Below, in pieces: positions 37,680 through 49,428 of a stretch of 64,000 nt of DNA. The notes under the pieces are model-generated. The model was not told the origin of the DNA, did not search any database, and saw nothing but the letters and a program-made list of their open reading frames with translations. Every line of letters starts with the position of its first letter. Within the stretch, counting starts at the first letter, position 1. The position numbers and the translations under genes are program-made. The stretch comes from Tipula vernalis (Eukaryota; Arthropoda; Insecta; Diptera; Tipulidae): positions 51,832,333-51,896,332 of the forward strand of contig OY282560.1 of NCBI GenBank assembly GCA_958295665.1. Direction: 5' to 3'.

Positions 37680-38569
37680 GTGATTTTAGAAATGTTAAAT
37701 CCTAACTATCTGTTCCCCTAGATTTCGGAAAATCTGTATGATTTTTCTTTAGAGTAGGTCTAAAGTAACTCAAAATTGGTTCCTGTTAGAGTGCGCGCTT
37801 TTCAGAAACAGCGGGAAAATTTGGAAAATTGGTATTCAATCATACTACACGTGAATTCAGAAATGTTCAATCCTAACTACCTGTTCCCCTAGATTTCGGA
37901 AAATCTGTATGATTTTCCTTTAGAGTAGGTCTACAGTAACTCATAATTGGTGTTCGTTAGAGTGCGCGCTTTCCAGGAACAGCGGGAAAGTTTTTGAAAA
38001 TCGGTATTCAATCATACTACACGTGATTTTAGAAATGTTAAATCCTAACTATCTGTTCCCCTAGATTTCGGAAAATCTGTATGATTTTCCTTTAGAGTAG
38101 GTCTACAGTAACTCATAATTGGTTCCCGTTAGAGTGCGCGCTTTTCAGGAACAGCGGGAAAATTTGGAAAATCGGTATTCAATCATGCTACACGTGAATT
38201 CAGAAATGTCCAATCCTAACTACCTGTTCCCCTAGATTTCGGAAAATCTGTATGATTTTCCTTTAGAGTAGGTCTACAGTAACTCATAACTGGTTCCCGT
38301 TAGAGTGCGCGCTTTTCAGGAACAGCAGGAAAATTTTGGAAAATCGGTATTCAATCATACTACACGTCAATTCAGAAATGTTCAATCCTAACTACCTGTT
38401 CCCCTAGATTTCGGAAAATCTGTATGATTTTCCTTTAGAGTAGGTCTACAGTAACTCATAATTGGTTCCCGTTAGAGTGCGCGCTTATGAAACACAGCGG
38501 AAAAGTTTTGGAAAATCGGTATTCAATCATACTACACGTGAATTCAGAAATGTTCAATCCTAACTACCT
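37680..38569 (-). repeat. Inverted block of the 172-bp repeat, part 1
   Basis: From about 37,680 the same repeat continues in reverse complement. CTGTTCCCCTAGATTTCGG recurs at 37,710, 37,881, 38,053, 38,224 and 38,396, about 172 bp apart. These copies belong to a diverged subfamily (TACACGTGAATTCAG in place of the direct array's sequence), roughly nine bases in ten matching the direct copies by eye. The block is cut by the 38,570-40,136 insertion. Confidence 0.92.
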
Positions 38570-40136
38570 TGTAACACTTCGCATGGTCTGGAGAATATCC
38601 AAGTTAAAAAAAAAACATTCTGAAAACAAACAAAAAATTAAAGTTACTTTACAAACAAAATTATTCTCCAAATCATGTGTCGTGTTAATCAGAATTGGAC
38701 CCACACAGGGACTCTAGAGCGGTCGTTGCCGGCTAAGCTTCAGGGTGATGTCGTGGGGTTTCTAGAGTTTATGTGGGTCATATAAAACCGCGGGAAGGGG
38801 AGGGTGATTCTGATTACCTACCTATTCGGACACTTACCTGGCCCTAATTCATCCTCAGTTAGACGATTAACGCCTCATTTTAAATATAATTAATATAATA
38901 AAAATGAAAAAAAAACATATATATATAACTTAACTATCCGGCAGCCTGTTGATCAGTTGATTGTTTTGATTATGATTTCCATGCGCGGTGTGGTGGTTTT
39001 TGCTTGCTTATTGAACTACAAAGTAATTTTTTTCTAATCCGTAATTATAATGTATGCATGCATATATCCAAAGAAGTATCTTTATATAGCAAAAGAAAAA
39101 GGTTTTGTTGTCTTATCCAAAACTTTCTGTTATCTATCTAATTATATTAGTTTTATTCTTATATTGTTGTTGTGTCTCCGAATTATGTTGTATCTTATAC
39201 TTATATGTAAAATTGGTACTCTTGTGTTTAAGATTTATTTATTCATCCAAAAACTATATGAATGATTATATTTATAGACAAAACACTTAAGATTTTTTTA
39301 AAAAAAAAACTTTTTATTCACAATACCAACTATCAATTTCACTTTAAAAAAAAAACTTTTTTTTTTTATCAATTAAACAACATACGTGTATAATTACAAA
39401 ACAATTCACTTTCAATTATTCATATTTTATGAATTATTTTTTTTTTTTTTGTAGACACAGCAAATATAGAAATTCACTTTTTGCATGTCGCTGTTTACAT
39501 TTTTATCCACTTTAATAATTTTATATTCAAAATAAAATTTACAACAACAAAAAAAACAATTATCCTCTTCTTTTTATTGTTTTATCAATTTTTATTCAAG
39601 ATAATTTTATAAAAGAGAGAAAAAAAAATTAACAAAAACACAATTCACTTAGATTTATTATCCTCAAAAAAAAAAAAATAATTTTTAATAAATTTAATTT
39701 TATAGTAACACTTTATAAAAAACTTAATTAAACTTAACTTAAATTCTAAAACTAAAAAGAACCAGATCGGCTCTACCGTTACAAATTTACTTTCAGACTA
39801 CAAAATTATATGAAAAAAACACCCCGTGGTGTCGGTGCAATACACCAAGACCCGATGGTCTTGGTGCATCCGACCTGTTTCTTGATTTTTTCTCCACTGA
39901 CTAAAAAAGCAAAAAAAAAATGTTTACTTCAATTCAATTATTTTTTTTTTTGTCTTAACGGAAAAAGAATATCCAATTTACTTATGAGACTTACGGAGTT
40001 TACAAAAAAAAAAAAAATATGAAATTACAAAAATTTAGTATAACGGATTACATTATTTGCCTAATTGCAAAAAAAAGTGTGAGAATAATGAATTGAAATA
40101 AAAATTGTTGTGACAGCGTACACGTGCGCTGTTACA
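38570..40136. mobile_element. Nested 1,567-bp LTR-like insertion with ACCT duplication
   Basis: The insertion starts TGTAACACTTCGC and ends GCGCTGTTACA, giving TG...CA ends with an inverted TGTAACA/TGTTACA match. ACCT flanks it (38,566-38,569 and 40,137-40,140), and removing one ACCT plus the insert restores the 172-bp repeat seamlessly. CATATAAAACCGCGGG near 38,780 is TATA-like, and several AATAAA sites follow. No protein is encoded. A solo LTR of a long-LTR Ty3/Gypsy-type element (4-bp duplication) is the best reading. A terminal-repeat non-autonomous element is an alternative. Confidence 0.75.
39832..39873. other. Strong hairpin in the nested insertion
   Basis: CACCAAGACC (39,843-39,852) and GGTCTTGGTG (39,857-39,866) form a perfect 10-bp stem with loop CGAT. 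TCGG (39,832) and CCGA (39,870) add an outer 4-bp stem. This could be an RNA structure in the LTR transcript. Confidence 0.6.
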
Positions 40137-40806
40137 ACCTGTTCCCCTAGATTTCGGAAAATCTGTATGATTTTCCTTTAGAGTAGGTCTACAGTAACTT
40201 ATAATTGGTTCCCGTTGGAGTGCGCGCTTTTCAGGAACAGCGGGAAAAGTTTGGAAAATCGGTATTCAATCATACTACACGTGAATTCAGAAATGTTCAA
40301 TCCTAACTACCTGTTCCCCTAGATTTCGGAAAATCTGTATGGATTTCTTTTAGAGTAGGTCTACAGTAACTCATAATTGGTTCCCGTTAGAGTGCGCGCT
40401 TTTCAGGAACAGCGGGAAAATTTGGAAAATCGGTATTCAATCATGCTACACGTGAATTCAGAAATGTCCAATCCTAACTACCTGTTCCCCTAGATTTCGG
40501 AAAATCTGTATGATTTTCCTTTAGAGTAGGTCTACAGTAACTCATAACTGGTTCCCGTTAGAGTGCGCGCTTTTCAGGAACAGCGGGAAAATTTTGGAAA
40601 TTCTGTATTCAATCGTACTACATGTGAATTTAGAAATTTTCAATCCTAACTACCTGTTCCCCTAGATTTCGGAAAATCTGTATTATTTTCCTTTAGAGTA
40701 GGTCTACAGTAACTCATAATTGGTTCCCGTTAGAATGCGCGCTTTTCAGGAACAGCAGTTGGAAATGAAGTATATAGTGGAAGTGAATTCAGAAATGTTC
40801 AATCCT
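40137..40806 (-). repeat. Inverted block of the 172-bp repeat, part 2
   Basis: About four more inverted copies follow the nested insertion, with CTGTTCCCCTAG at about 172-bp spacing. The last copy decays into unique leader at about 40,790-40,806. Confidence 0.9.
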
Positions 40807-41750
40807 ATACTATAACTCAAAATAGTTTTGTTGTAAATTGTGCTCTTCTTAGGGAAAACAGGAAACTATAAAATTGAAATGCCACAATATTGTATAAGAA
40901 TTTGTGTGTTTGTCTTTTGATTTTTAAACTTCTCAAAGCTAAAGGAGCCTTGTTATCTTTATAGGAAATTGCTGGTTAGTAGAGTTTATTCCTCTAACTT
41001 CCTCCTAATTCCGGCCAAAAATGTTTGTAGGTCATTAAGCAAATCCTTTTATGTTAGGGGAGTTTACTTTTGGAATTCAATTCCATTGCAAATTAAAAGG
41101 TTATACTCAGCAGGATTATTTAAGTCAACATTTTTCTAGTGGGATGATTGAGGGGCAATACGTAGCTTTTTAAATTATTTTATTAACGTTTTCTTTTTTG
41201 TTAATTTTTAATTATTTCACCTCTTGCTGTACATTTTATTGTAAACGAGCTACTGCTCAAAATAGAATGTGTAGGCATAAGGTGGAAATTGTTTGAAAAA
41301 GTTCAAGAGGTTTTTATGCCTAATGGAAGCAACTTCATTATTTTTTTGTTTCGATTACTTTGTTTCCAAGTGTGCTTGTCCTTTTAATACTAAAATATTA
41401 ATAAAATAGTACAAATAAATAAATAATAATCGTATTAACCGATAAAAATAAAACAACCAATAAAATGCCCAATTAAAATGAATTTTTGTATATTATTTAC
41501 ACAAATACATTCGCAAATATTTAGGAATAGGAAAAATTTCACGTTTCTGTACAAATTCGTGAAGTTTTTCCTAAAACGTTCCTAACTTTTTTTAGGAATA
41601 ATCTAGCAAATACTTCACGCGAACGGATAATATACGTATTTGTTGGTGTGAATTTTATCGAGTTGTTGTATGCTGTTAATTAACAATTTTCTAGAACTTG
41701 TGAATCAGTAATTCCGTTATCGTGATCAGTGCTGTTACAATTGTGTACGG
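40807..41750 (+). other. BEL/Pao leader, distal part before gag
   Basis: This is AT-rich untranslated sequence with no ORF of note. Near 41,521-41,600 TTCCTAA and AGGAATA repeats surround GTGAAGTTTTTCCTAAAACG, resembling the proximal leader near 31,926. The gag ATG at 41,751 follows GTGTACGG. Confidence 0.6.
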
Positions 41751-44700
41751 ATGGCTGCCCGGTTAAAACAACTTCGGGCACAACGAGTTTCACTGTTATC
41801 AAAAATTCAGAGGATTCACGGGTTCGCAGAAAATATTCCTGATGACTCAAGTTATGAAGCAGTTCAAATTCGGTTGCAAGAAGCACGGGATGCAGCTACA
41901 AAGGTAAAAGAGATTGACTTGGAGATAGTGGCCGCAAATTCCGATGAAGAATTGGATCCAACCGAATTCGAAAACAATTATTACACCATTGAAGGTAATC
42001 TAGGAAGATGGATTCGTAAGGCTACTGAGCCACAAACGCACTTTATGAACGATACAATGAATGCCACACATCAAGGTCATTATGACATTCGATTACCAAA
42101 AAAGGCGATACCTACATTTTCGGGAAATTACATGGAATGGTGTACATTTTATGACCTTTTTTGTGCAAACATCCATGACAAGGTCAACCTCACGCCATCG
42201 CAAAAGTTTCAGCATTTGCGGGGCTATTTAGAAGGTGAAGCTAGCCAGTTAGTGAAACATCTCCGAATTACTGATGCGAACTATTTTTAAGCTGTTGACA
42301 AACTTCGTAATCGATATAGCCGCAAGAGGCAAATCGTTAATTCATATATTGGGACCTTCCTGGAGCAGCGTCCAATTCAAACGGTATCTGCTGCAAGTAT
42401 TCGCAAAATTCTAGATACTTCAGATGAAATTTTACGCGGTTTAAAAGCTATTGGATCAGCCGCTGAACAACGTGACCCTTGGATCACAAGATTAATATTG
42501 AATTTGCTTGATTCGGAGACAAAATCCCATTGGGCTCATGAGTCGAGAGATGAGGAGTATCCATCCATAGAACTATTGTTCAAATTTCTTCAAAATCGCT
42601 GTGATGAGCTAGACGATTTAAGATCCATACAACCAACCAGTCGTCAGAATAATAATCGTAGGCCTACGGTTCATGGTCATGTAGCCGCAACCCAGGAAAC
42701 TTGCCCATTTTGCCAAGAAGCTAGTCACAAGTTACATGAATGCAGTAAATTCATTGCAACATCTGTCAGTGAACGGCACTCGTGGATTCAGTCACAAAGA
42801 AGGTGCTTTAATTGCCTTAACATAAACCATGGGGTATTCAATTGTAAGGCTAAAAGTAGATGTAAAGATTGTACGAGAAAGCACCATAGCTTGCTACACC
42901 CAGCTAATTTAAAAGAACCATCAAGTTCGTCGGTTTCTAATCTCGCATTACCAAGCCGTGACGATAAAGATAATCAGGGAAAATCAGAACAACCAACTGA
43001 GGCTAGTTATCACGTAAGGACGATAGAAGATAAACTTTACACAATTCTCCTAACCGCAATGGTAAACATTTTGAATCAGAATGGGGAAGCAATGCGGAAG
43101 GCTCGTTTACTGCTAGATTGTGGCTCACAGGTTTCGTTTATCTCAGAGGCATTTGCCAAAAGACATTTGATGCCTATTCGACAACAACGAATTTTAGTTC
43201 ATGGTGTTGGAGAAGCGGCGGCCGGGTCTACAAAATGTGTTGTAAAAATGGTGTTAGCAAGCACACAGTCAGCTGATAAGTTATTTGTCGAAGCCTTTGT
43301 TCTCTCGAAAATAACAACAAAACTGCCACAGTACTCGATTAATAGGAATGAACTTCAGCATTTGATCGGTATCAACTTAGCCGACCCAGACTTCCATGAA
43401 TCACGTGATGTCGACATATTGTTGGGGGCTGACCATTTTTTTACCATATTACGCGAGGGTAACATCAAGACGATTAGCAATAAAGTGATAGCGCAGAACA
43501 CAGTGTTTGGTTGGGTTGTGGCAGGTCCGGCACCGGCTCTGTTTGAAACAATTTCTATGTTGGGTATGGCTGCAGTCGTTGAATCAGTGGTCGAGCGGAT
43601 TGATGAGTCCTTGCGGGCATTATGGGAAGTCGAACGAGTTCCAGAGCGTTCAACACTCTCGCGCGATGAGGAAGCGTGTGAGAAAATGTATATGGAGACG
43701 ACCAAGCGTAACGTAGAGGGTAGATTTGTGGTGCACCTGCCATTTAAGGGATCACCAGATGAATTAGGGAGCACTTACACTCAAGCGGTGAGACGGTTAA
43801 ATGCCATGGAGAAAAGGTTTACCCGTGACAACGAATTTGCCCAATTGTATCGCCAGTTCATGACAGATTATGAGCAATTGGGTCATATGAGGGAAATCAG
43901 GCCTGAAGAATTAGGCAGAACAGCATATTATACCCCGCATCATGGAGTGCTTACACAAACAGTTGCCGGTTCAAAGAAGTTACGCGTCGTATTTGATGCA
44001 TCTGTCAAAAGCACGACTCAAAAATCATTGAACGACATATTACTTGTAGGACCTACGGTGCAGTCGTTGTTGTACTCAATTCTGTTGAGATACCGGACAT
44101 TTAGATTTGTTTTCGCTGCCGATGTGCAACAGATGTATCGACAAATTCTGGTGAGAGATGAAGATGCACAATTTCAACGAATTGTCTGGCGGGCTAGGGA
44201 AGAAGATCCAATTAAGCAGTTCACATTACGCACGGTTACTTATGGAACAGCAGCAGCACCATATTTGGCTACACGCTCAGTGAAACAATTAGCGATGGAA
44301 AATAAAACTAAATATCCGATCGCCGCATGCAAGATAGAGCACGACGTTTATGTGGACGATTTGATGACAGGCTGCCGGTCAGTGCAGGAATTAAAAACTT
44401 TAAAGAAGGATATTGTCGACATTTTTAAGAGCTGCGGGATGGTGCTGAAAAAATGGATATCTAATTGTCCATTGTTACAAGAAATTCCAACTGAAGATGT
44501 TCAATTATCGAAAAAGGAATTTAACAACGGTGATCTGGTGAAAGTGCTGGGTATGAGGTGGGATCCCAAGGATGATGTATTCACATTCACCATTAAATTG
44601 AGTATTGACGCAAAATGTACCAAACGAGCTGTACTTAGTGAAGCAAGCCGGGTATTTGATCCGCTGGGATTAATCGCTCCATGTATTATCCAAATTAAAA

Positions 44701-46910
44701 TTTTATTGCAAGATCTGTGGCGAGAGAAGCTTGACTGGGATGACCAGCTACCAGAACCACTTCGTATTCGATGGTTGAAGATGCGGGGCGAATTAGGCCA
44801 GCTGCAGTGTATGTCAATACCAAGATAGTTAAATGCAGGATCATCAGTTGAAATCCATGGGTTTTGTGACGCCAGTACTGTCGCTTACGGCGCTGCAGTT
44901 TATACTAAAACTATCGATGGTAATGGATCTATCAATATACATTTAGTAACAAGCAAATCGAAGGTGGCACCAATTGCGAGTCGTACCATTCCTGAGTTGG
45001 AGCTCTGCGCAGCATTATTGTTGGCACGACTATTGAGAGTTATAGAAGCCGAAATGAACGTGGTCAGGATAACGTCAATTACCGCGTGGACAGATTCAAC
45101 CATTGTTCTCGATTGGTTTACTGGGTACCCATCTGTTAAAATAAAGGAAATCTTCGTGAGGAATCGAGTGGCAGCAACTTTAGAACTATATGGCCGGAAC
45201 ATATGGAATCATATTAAATCAGAGGATAACCCAGCTGATATAGTATCATGTGGTCTTAGTCCCAGAGAGTTGAACGACAATAATATATGGTGGCATGGGC
45301 CAATATGGTTGAAGAATTCTCCGCAAGAATGGCCTGTGCAACAATATGAATATCATCCAGTAGCATGCCCTAGTATCACTAATCATCATGTCGAAATAGC
45401 TATAGGGATAGTCGATTCAATGGCCACAAAATACTCCAAATTTGTCACTACTTCTAAGGTTATTGCCTGGATAATTAAATTTTGTCAAAACGCTAAGACA
45501 CCATCAACTTTACGCACACCGTTGAATAGAATCGATATCGAGCATGCAGAGTTTGTGATATTCAGAGCCATTCAAAGAGACTATTTTGGAAAGGAGTTAG
45601 CCGGATTGAGAGAAAATCAAGTAGTACCGTCACAGTCGCGGTTAAAGTTTCTGAATCCAATAATCGATGCTTATGGTATTTTACGTGTCGGCGGTCGCAT
45701 CCATAACTCATTGATGGAGTTTAACATACAACATCCGATTATATTGGATAGCAAATCCTGGATTATACGAAAACTGGTTGAGGAACATCATATAAAGTAT
45801 CGACATGCAGGTCCAACGTTGATGCTCAGTATTCTACGTCAGAGATATTTCATTGTGGGGTTGAGGAGAATGGTAAAGACAGTAGTCCGGCAATGTGTTA
45901 AATGTTTTAAGGCGAAGCCAACATTATCAACCCAAGAGATGGCAGCATTACCAGATTGTCGAGTGAAATTTACACGGCCATTTACGAAGGTGGGGGTCGA
46001 TTATGCTGGACCACTCTCAGCCTATTTGACACGACGTAGAGGACAACGTGCTGTAAAGGTGTATATTTGCATTTTTGTGTGTCTGTCTGTCAAAGCCGTG
46101 CACATCGAGTTAGTTAATGATCTCACTTCTGAATCATTTCTAGCAGCGCTGCGCCGTATGGTTTCAAGAAGAGGAATTTGTACAGACCTCTACAGTGATT
46201 GTGGTACGAATTTTGTAGGGGCGAATAAAATTTTAGCAGAGTGGTACCATATGCTAGAGGTCAATAAGGAACACATTTCTAATTCTCTATTGGGAGACAA
46301 AATAAATTGGCATTTCAACCCACCAAGAGCGCCTCATTTCGGGGGAATTTGGGAGGCGGCTGTTAAAAGCGTCAAAGTACACTTAACGAGAGTTATTGGA
46401 GCCAATGTACTCACCATCGAAGAGCTTACAACCTTGTTGATTGAGATTGAAGCGTTACTCAATTCCAGACCGTTGTGCCACGGTGATAGCAATGACGATG
46501 TTGATATTTTAACACCGGCACATTTTTTGATTGGGGAGAATCTTCTTGCGATTCCTGAACCAAGATGTGAAGCAACCAATTACACAGCAAGATGGCGAAT
46601 GGTTAAACAACTGGTACAAGACTTCTCAACTCGATGGCATAAAGAATATTTGACACTCCTTCAACACCGCTACAAATGGTTCAACAAGTCGAAGAACGTC
46701 CAGGTGGGTGACATAGTGTTAATCAAAGATGATAACTGGACAGCAACGAGATGGCCAATGGGGAAAGTTAAAGCGGTATTTCCAGGCAAAGATGGCTTGG
46801 TACGAACGGCCACAATTAGGACACAATTGGGAGAACTAAAAAGACCAATCCACAAATTAGCGGTCATTCCATTAGGTGAATCAGACGATTCACGGGGGCC
46901 GGGATTTTAA
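41751..46910 (+). pseudogene. BEL/Pao gag-pol with two in-frame stops
   Basis: One frame of 1,720 codons encodes gag, protease, reverse transcriptase, RNase H and integrase. Stops occur at codon 180 (TAA, 42,288-42,290) and codon 1026 (TAG, 44,826-44,828); otherwise the frame is open. Gag has a coiled-coil-like N-terminus and IRLPKKAIPTFSGNYMEW. Three Cys/His clusters start near residues 318 (CPFCQEASHKLHEC), 352 (CFNC) and 371 (CKDC). Protease has LLLDCGSQVSF near 456, with Cys after the catalytic Asp. RT has FAADVQQMYRQI near 787 and YVDDLMTG near 866. RNase H has FCDAST near 1040. Integrase has an HH-CC zinc region, then VGVDYAGPL near 1416, YSDCGTNFVGAN near 1481 and FGGIWEAAVKS near 1532, completing the DDE triad. 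The final TAA is inside the 3' LTR. The first stop is in gag and the second lies just before RNase H. Confidence 0.93.
46885..46904 (+). promoter_or_regulatory. Polypurine-like tract before the 3' LTR
   Basis: CACGGGGGCCGGGA immediately precedes the 3' LTR. It is G-rich but interrupted by CC, so it is a weak example of the plus-strand primer site. It overlaps the last codons of pol. Confidence 0.5.
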
Positions 46911-47286
46911 AGCTTAGAATAATTAATGTAAAAATAAAAAAAGGTTACCTACGTCATAATCGGAAAAACCCCTGAATGTCGCCTATGCAGATTTTAGTTA
47001 TGTTATCGACTTGGAGATTTTTTGCATTGTCTCTTGATTAACTGGAACATTGTTATGGTTTTAAAAACGGGTTTTCGATTATGACTTTTACATTTATAAA
47101 CAACAATAATAGAAAAATAAGGGAGTGGTAATGGACACTTCATTTTGAGTTTTGGTTGAAGCAGCAGGTGAAAAATTTTGGTCGTGGAAATAAGACAGTC
47201 GCGGAAATTAATTACTGTGTGTATCTTAATACGAAATAAAGAATACTGGTTGGGAAAAGATTTTTTTTTTGTTTGATTCCAAAACA
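46905..47286 (+). repeat. 3' LTR of the BEL/Pao element
   Basis: This LTR is 382 bp, the same length as the 5' LTR. The only difference I see is base 2, so it starts TTTTAAAGC rather than TGTTAAAGC. It ends CCAAAACA and is followed by the target duplication GATAG. Confidence 0.93.
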
Positions 47287-47291
47287 GATAG

Positions 47292-48200
47292 ATTGTAGTA
47301 ATAAGAAGTTTGTGTTAACTTTAAGGTATACATTTGAAACTAGAATAGAGGGGGTTCTAGTGGAAGAGTAAACTGCCAAACAGATTATCTCAAAAACGGA
47401 ATCGACGATTTTTTTTTTGATATAAATTTATTGAACTGTTTAACGAGGTATTGCCGAACTTTTCGAAGAAAGAAAACGCGTAACTCATACAAATATATTC
47501 ATTTGTGGAATCTTGATTCAGTGGTACCTCGCTTAACGAGCATAATTCGTTCCAGGATCTTACTCGTTACGTTTTTTTTTTTTTTTTTAAATAACGGAAT
47601 TTTTCTTAGTTCTTAAACACTAAATGCAAAAATCAATGAGAATCTAACACAATTTTATTAATTTCAATATAATTTGTATACGTACAGAGTTGAAAAAACA
47701 ATTTTTAAGACAAGCCTTGCATTTCGACTCATGTAATGCAAGTTACACAGCCCAACGCAACACTTCCCCGCGCAAATCGGAAACTAGAATATCTCCTGGA
47801 ATTCGATTCAGACCATCATTCATTTTCTTCAAAATAATTGCATTTAAATTACTTACCTATAGAGTCGGCAATTTGCGCAAATTCAATTGTATTGGTCTAA
47901 AAAAGCAAAGTTATCACAGTCATTTCACTTTGTTGTGACAAAACTTTTAATATTTCCAATCGGCATACGGATACGCTCAAGAATATCAAAGAAAAAAAAT
48001 TACAACAAGAAGGTGAGTAATACCGTATTCACCGGTATTTCCAATTGTTGCTTGTTTGAAGAGAAGTTAGTTTCGGCAACCTATTTATTTCTGCGATTTG
48101 ATGGCACACCTAAAATCAATTAAGTTTTAATGAAACAACAGTAATCAAGTTTTATTATACATCAAGTTTATTTATTTTAAATTTTCAAGTTAATCATCTT
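47292..48200. other. Intergenic, with a pogo/Tigger-like end
   Basis: At 47,519-47,571 the sequence CAGTGGTACCTCGCTTAACG, continuing to CATAATTCGTTCCAG, resembles the terminal repeat of a pogo/Tigger-type element. At 47,436-47,455 TTTAACGAGGTATTGCC is a diverged copy in the opposite orientation. No transposase or host gene is seen. The right end holds the 3' flank of the BTB gene, with overlapping AATAAA sites on the minus strand at 48,167-48,176. Confidence 0.5.
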
Positions 48201-48210
48201 ATGAGGCATA

Positions 48211-49428
48211 TTATGGTTTAAAAAGCGTCATTTCAATCATAGTGGGATGAGCTTGTAGTATTTTAACTGAATTTGGTGGAGCATTTACGATTAACTCGGT
48301 TTGTAGTTTACGAGACCAGTACTCTTTTGCCTTGGTCGTAGGTCCAAATTTATATCCGATTGTATAAATAAAATTAGGACGAACATGCATTGATGCGCCC
48401 AAATTTATAAGACCAAAATCGCTGGGCAAATCTATCTCATTTAGATGTATTTCCATTACCATATTCAATGTTCGATCTTGACAGGAAATTGTGATATTCA
48501 CCCGCCTGACACTTTCATCATTATTATTTATTCCAAACGCAAATCCATGCAGGATCATTTCAGATGAAACGGAAAATTTTGTTATGTAGTCGGAATCAAC
48601 TGGATAACCTTTTAATTCAAATGGGTATACCAATTCCACTCTTGGTGACCAATTCCATATTTCGTCATCATATTTAACTCCATAAATTTTATGGCTGGCC
48701 AATTTCATAAAATCATTTTCCGGTAATATATCTGGATATTTTGTTTTAATAATGCGAAGCTCATCACTGGACATCGTTGGAAAACGTATTGCTTGAATTA
48801 ATTGCGGAAATTGCTTGCAGCACTCGATAAATTGTATTTTGTTTTTCTCGCAATATTTATCCATCCAATCGACCAATGCATTAAAGATGTACGATTCAGT
48901 TACACCCTTCTCAGTTTCATCAAATTTTAAAATTTCTTCTACGGTGTCGGATCTCATCGAAATCAGTTGACCCAAATAATCTTTAAACGAAATAGCTACT
49001 TGGAGTTTAATCGGTGTCCTGTTTAAATCAACTTTGCAGTTTTTCGCTATATAATAATCCAACTTTTGCAATGCGCTATAATTTTTGTTTAGCAAATGAT
49101 TGACTAAGCTTATTACGTTATAATGTGTCGCCAAATTCATCAATTCATATAGATTTAGACCGATATGCACTTGATCGGTGTATATAAATCGAATAAATTG
49201 ATAAAACACGTCATATTGGCAACCACTAATTGGAATAAGTTTTTTATCACTAAAAGTTGTTTCCAACAGCTTTTGAAATACGTTGCTACGCACCATTAAA
49301 ATCAGCGAATGCGCGTAAATTTTATTTCCATCGACGAGGAAAGTGATGTCCGACAAATATTCCACGTTAAATAGTTTTTCCGTAATTTCCCGCATTTGGA
49401 ATGGAACTTGGTTGATTTTATATTCCAT
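48211..49428 (-). CDS. Intronless BTB-BACK-PHR-like protein
   Basis: The product is 405 residues in one uninterrupted exon. Residues about 22-125 form a BTB/POZ domain: YLSDITFLVDGNKIYAHSLIL is the signature, followed by a FIRFIYTDQV helix-strand block. Residues about 130-235 look like a BACK domain, with ESYIFNALVDWMDKYCEKN. Residues about 255-402 resemble the PHR beta-sandwich of BTBD1/2/3/6-type proteins (FSVSSEMILHGFAFGI; FIYTIGYKFG). Family members act as cullin-3 ubiquitin ligase adaptors, with BTB binding cullin and PHR binding the target; that role is inferred for this copy. The ATG at 49,428 precedes the BTB domain by about 22 residues, as usual. AATAAA follows the stop within about 45 bp. 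Absence of introns suggests a retrocopy or an expanded insect family. The frame is intact. Confidence 0.85.
   Translation of the reverse strand: MEYKINQVPFQMREITEKLFNVEYLSDITFLVDGNKIYAHSLILMVRSNVFQKLLETTFSDKKLIPISGCQYDVFYQFIRFIYTDQVHIGLNLYELMNLATHYNVISLVNHLLNKNYSALQKLDYYIAKNCKVDLNRTPIKLQVAISFKDYLGQLISMRSDTVEEILKFDETEKGVTESYIFNALVDWMDKYCEKNKIQFIECCKQFPQLIQAIRFPTMSSDELRIIKTKYPDILPENDFMKLASHKIYGVKYDDEIWNWSPRVELVYPFELKGYPVDSDYITKFSVSSEMILHGFAFGINNNDESVRRVNITISCQDRTLNMVMEIHLNEIDLPSDFGLINLGASMHVRPNFIYTIGYKFGPTTKAKEYWSRKLQTELIVNAPPNSVKILQAHPTMIEMTLFKP

Larger units (their letters stand above)
31238..47286 (+). mobile_element. Complete 16-kb BEL/Pao LTR retrotransposon with satellite in its leader
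   Basis: Two 382-bp LTRs (31,238-31,619 and 46,905-47,286) bound the element, and GATAG repeats directly outside both ends (31,233-31,237; 47,287-47,291). The order is LTR, primer-binding site, about 10.1-kb leader, gag-pol, LTR. BEL/Pao elements usually measure well under 10 kb. The excess here is a 172-bp tandem repeat (32,250-40,806) plus a nested insertion (38,570-40,136). The LTRs differ by eye only at base 2, so the insertion is recent. Pol has two in-frame stops, so this copy cannot make its full polyprotein without readthrough. No envelope-like ORF follows integrase; the pol stop lies inside the 3' LTR. Confidence 0.93.

Noticed and set aside
41751..46910. Envelope-bearing retrovirus-like element
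   Set aside because: No ORF follows integrase; the pol stop is already inside the 3' LTR.
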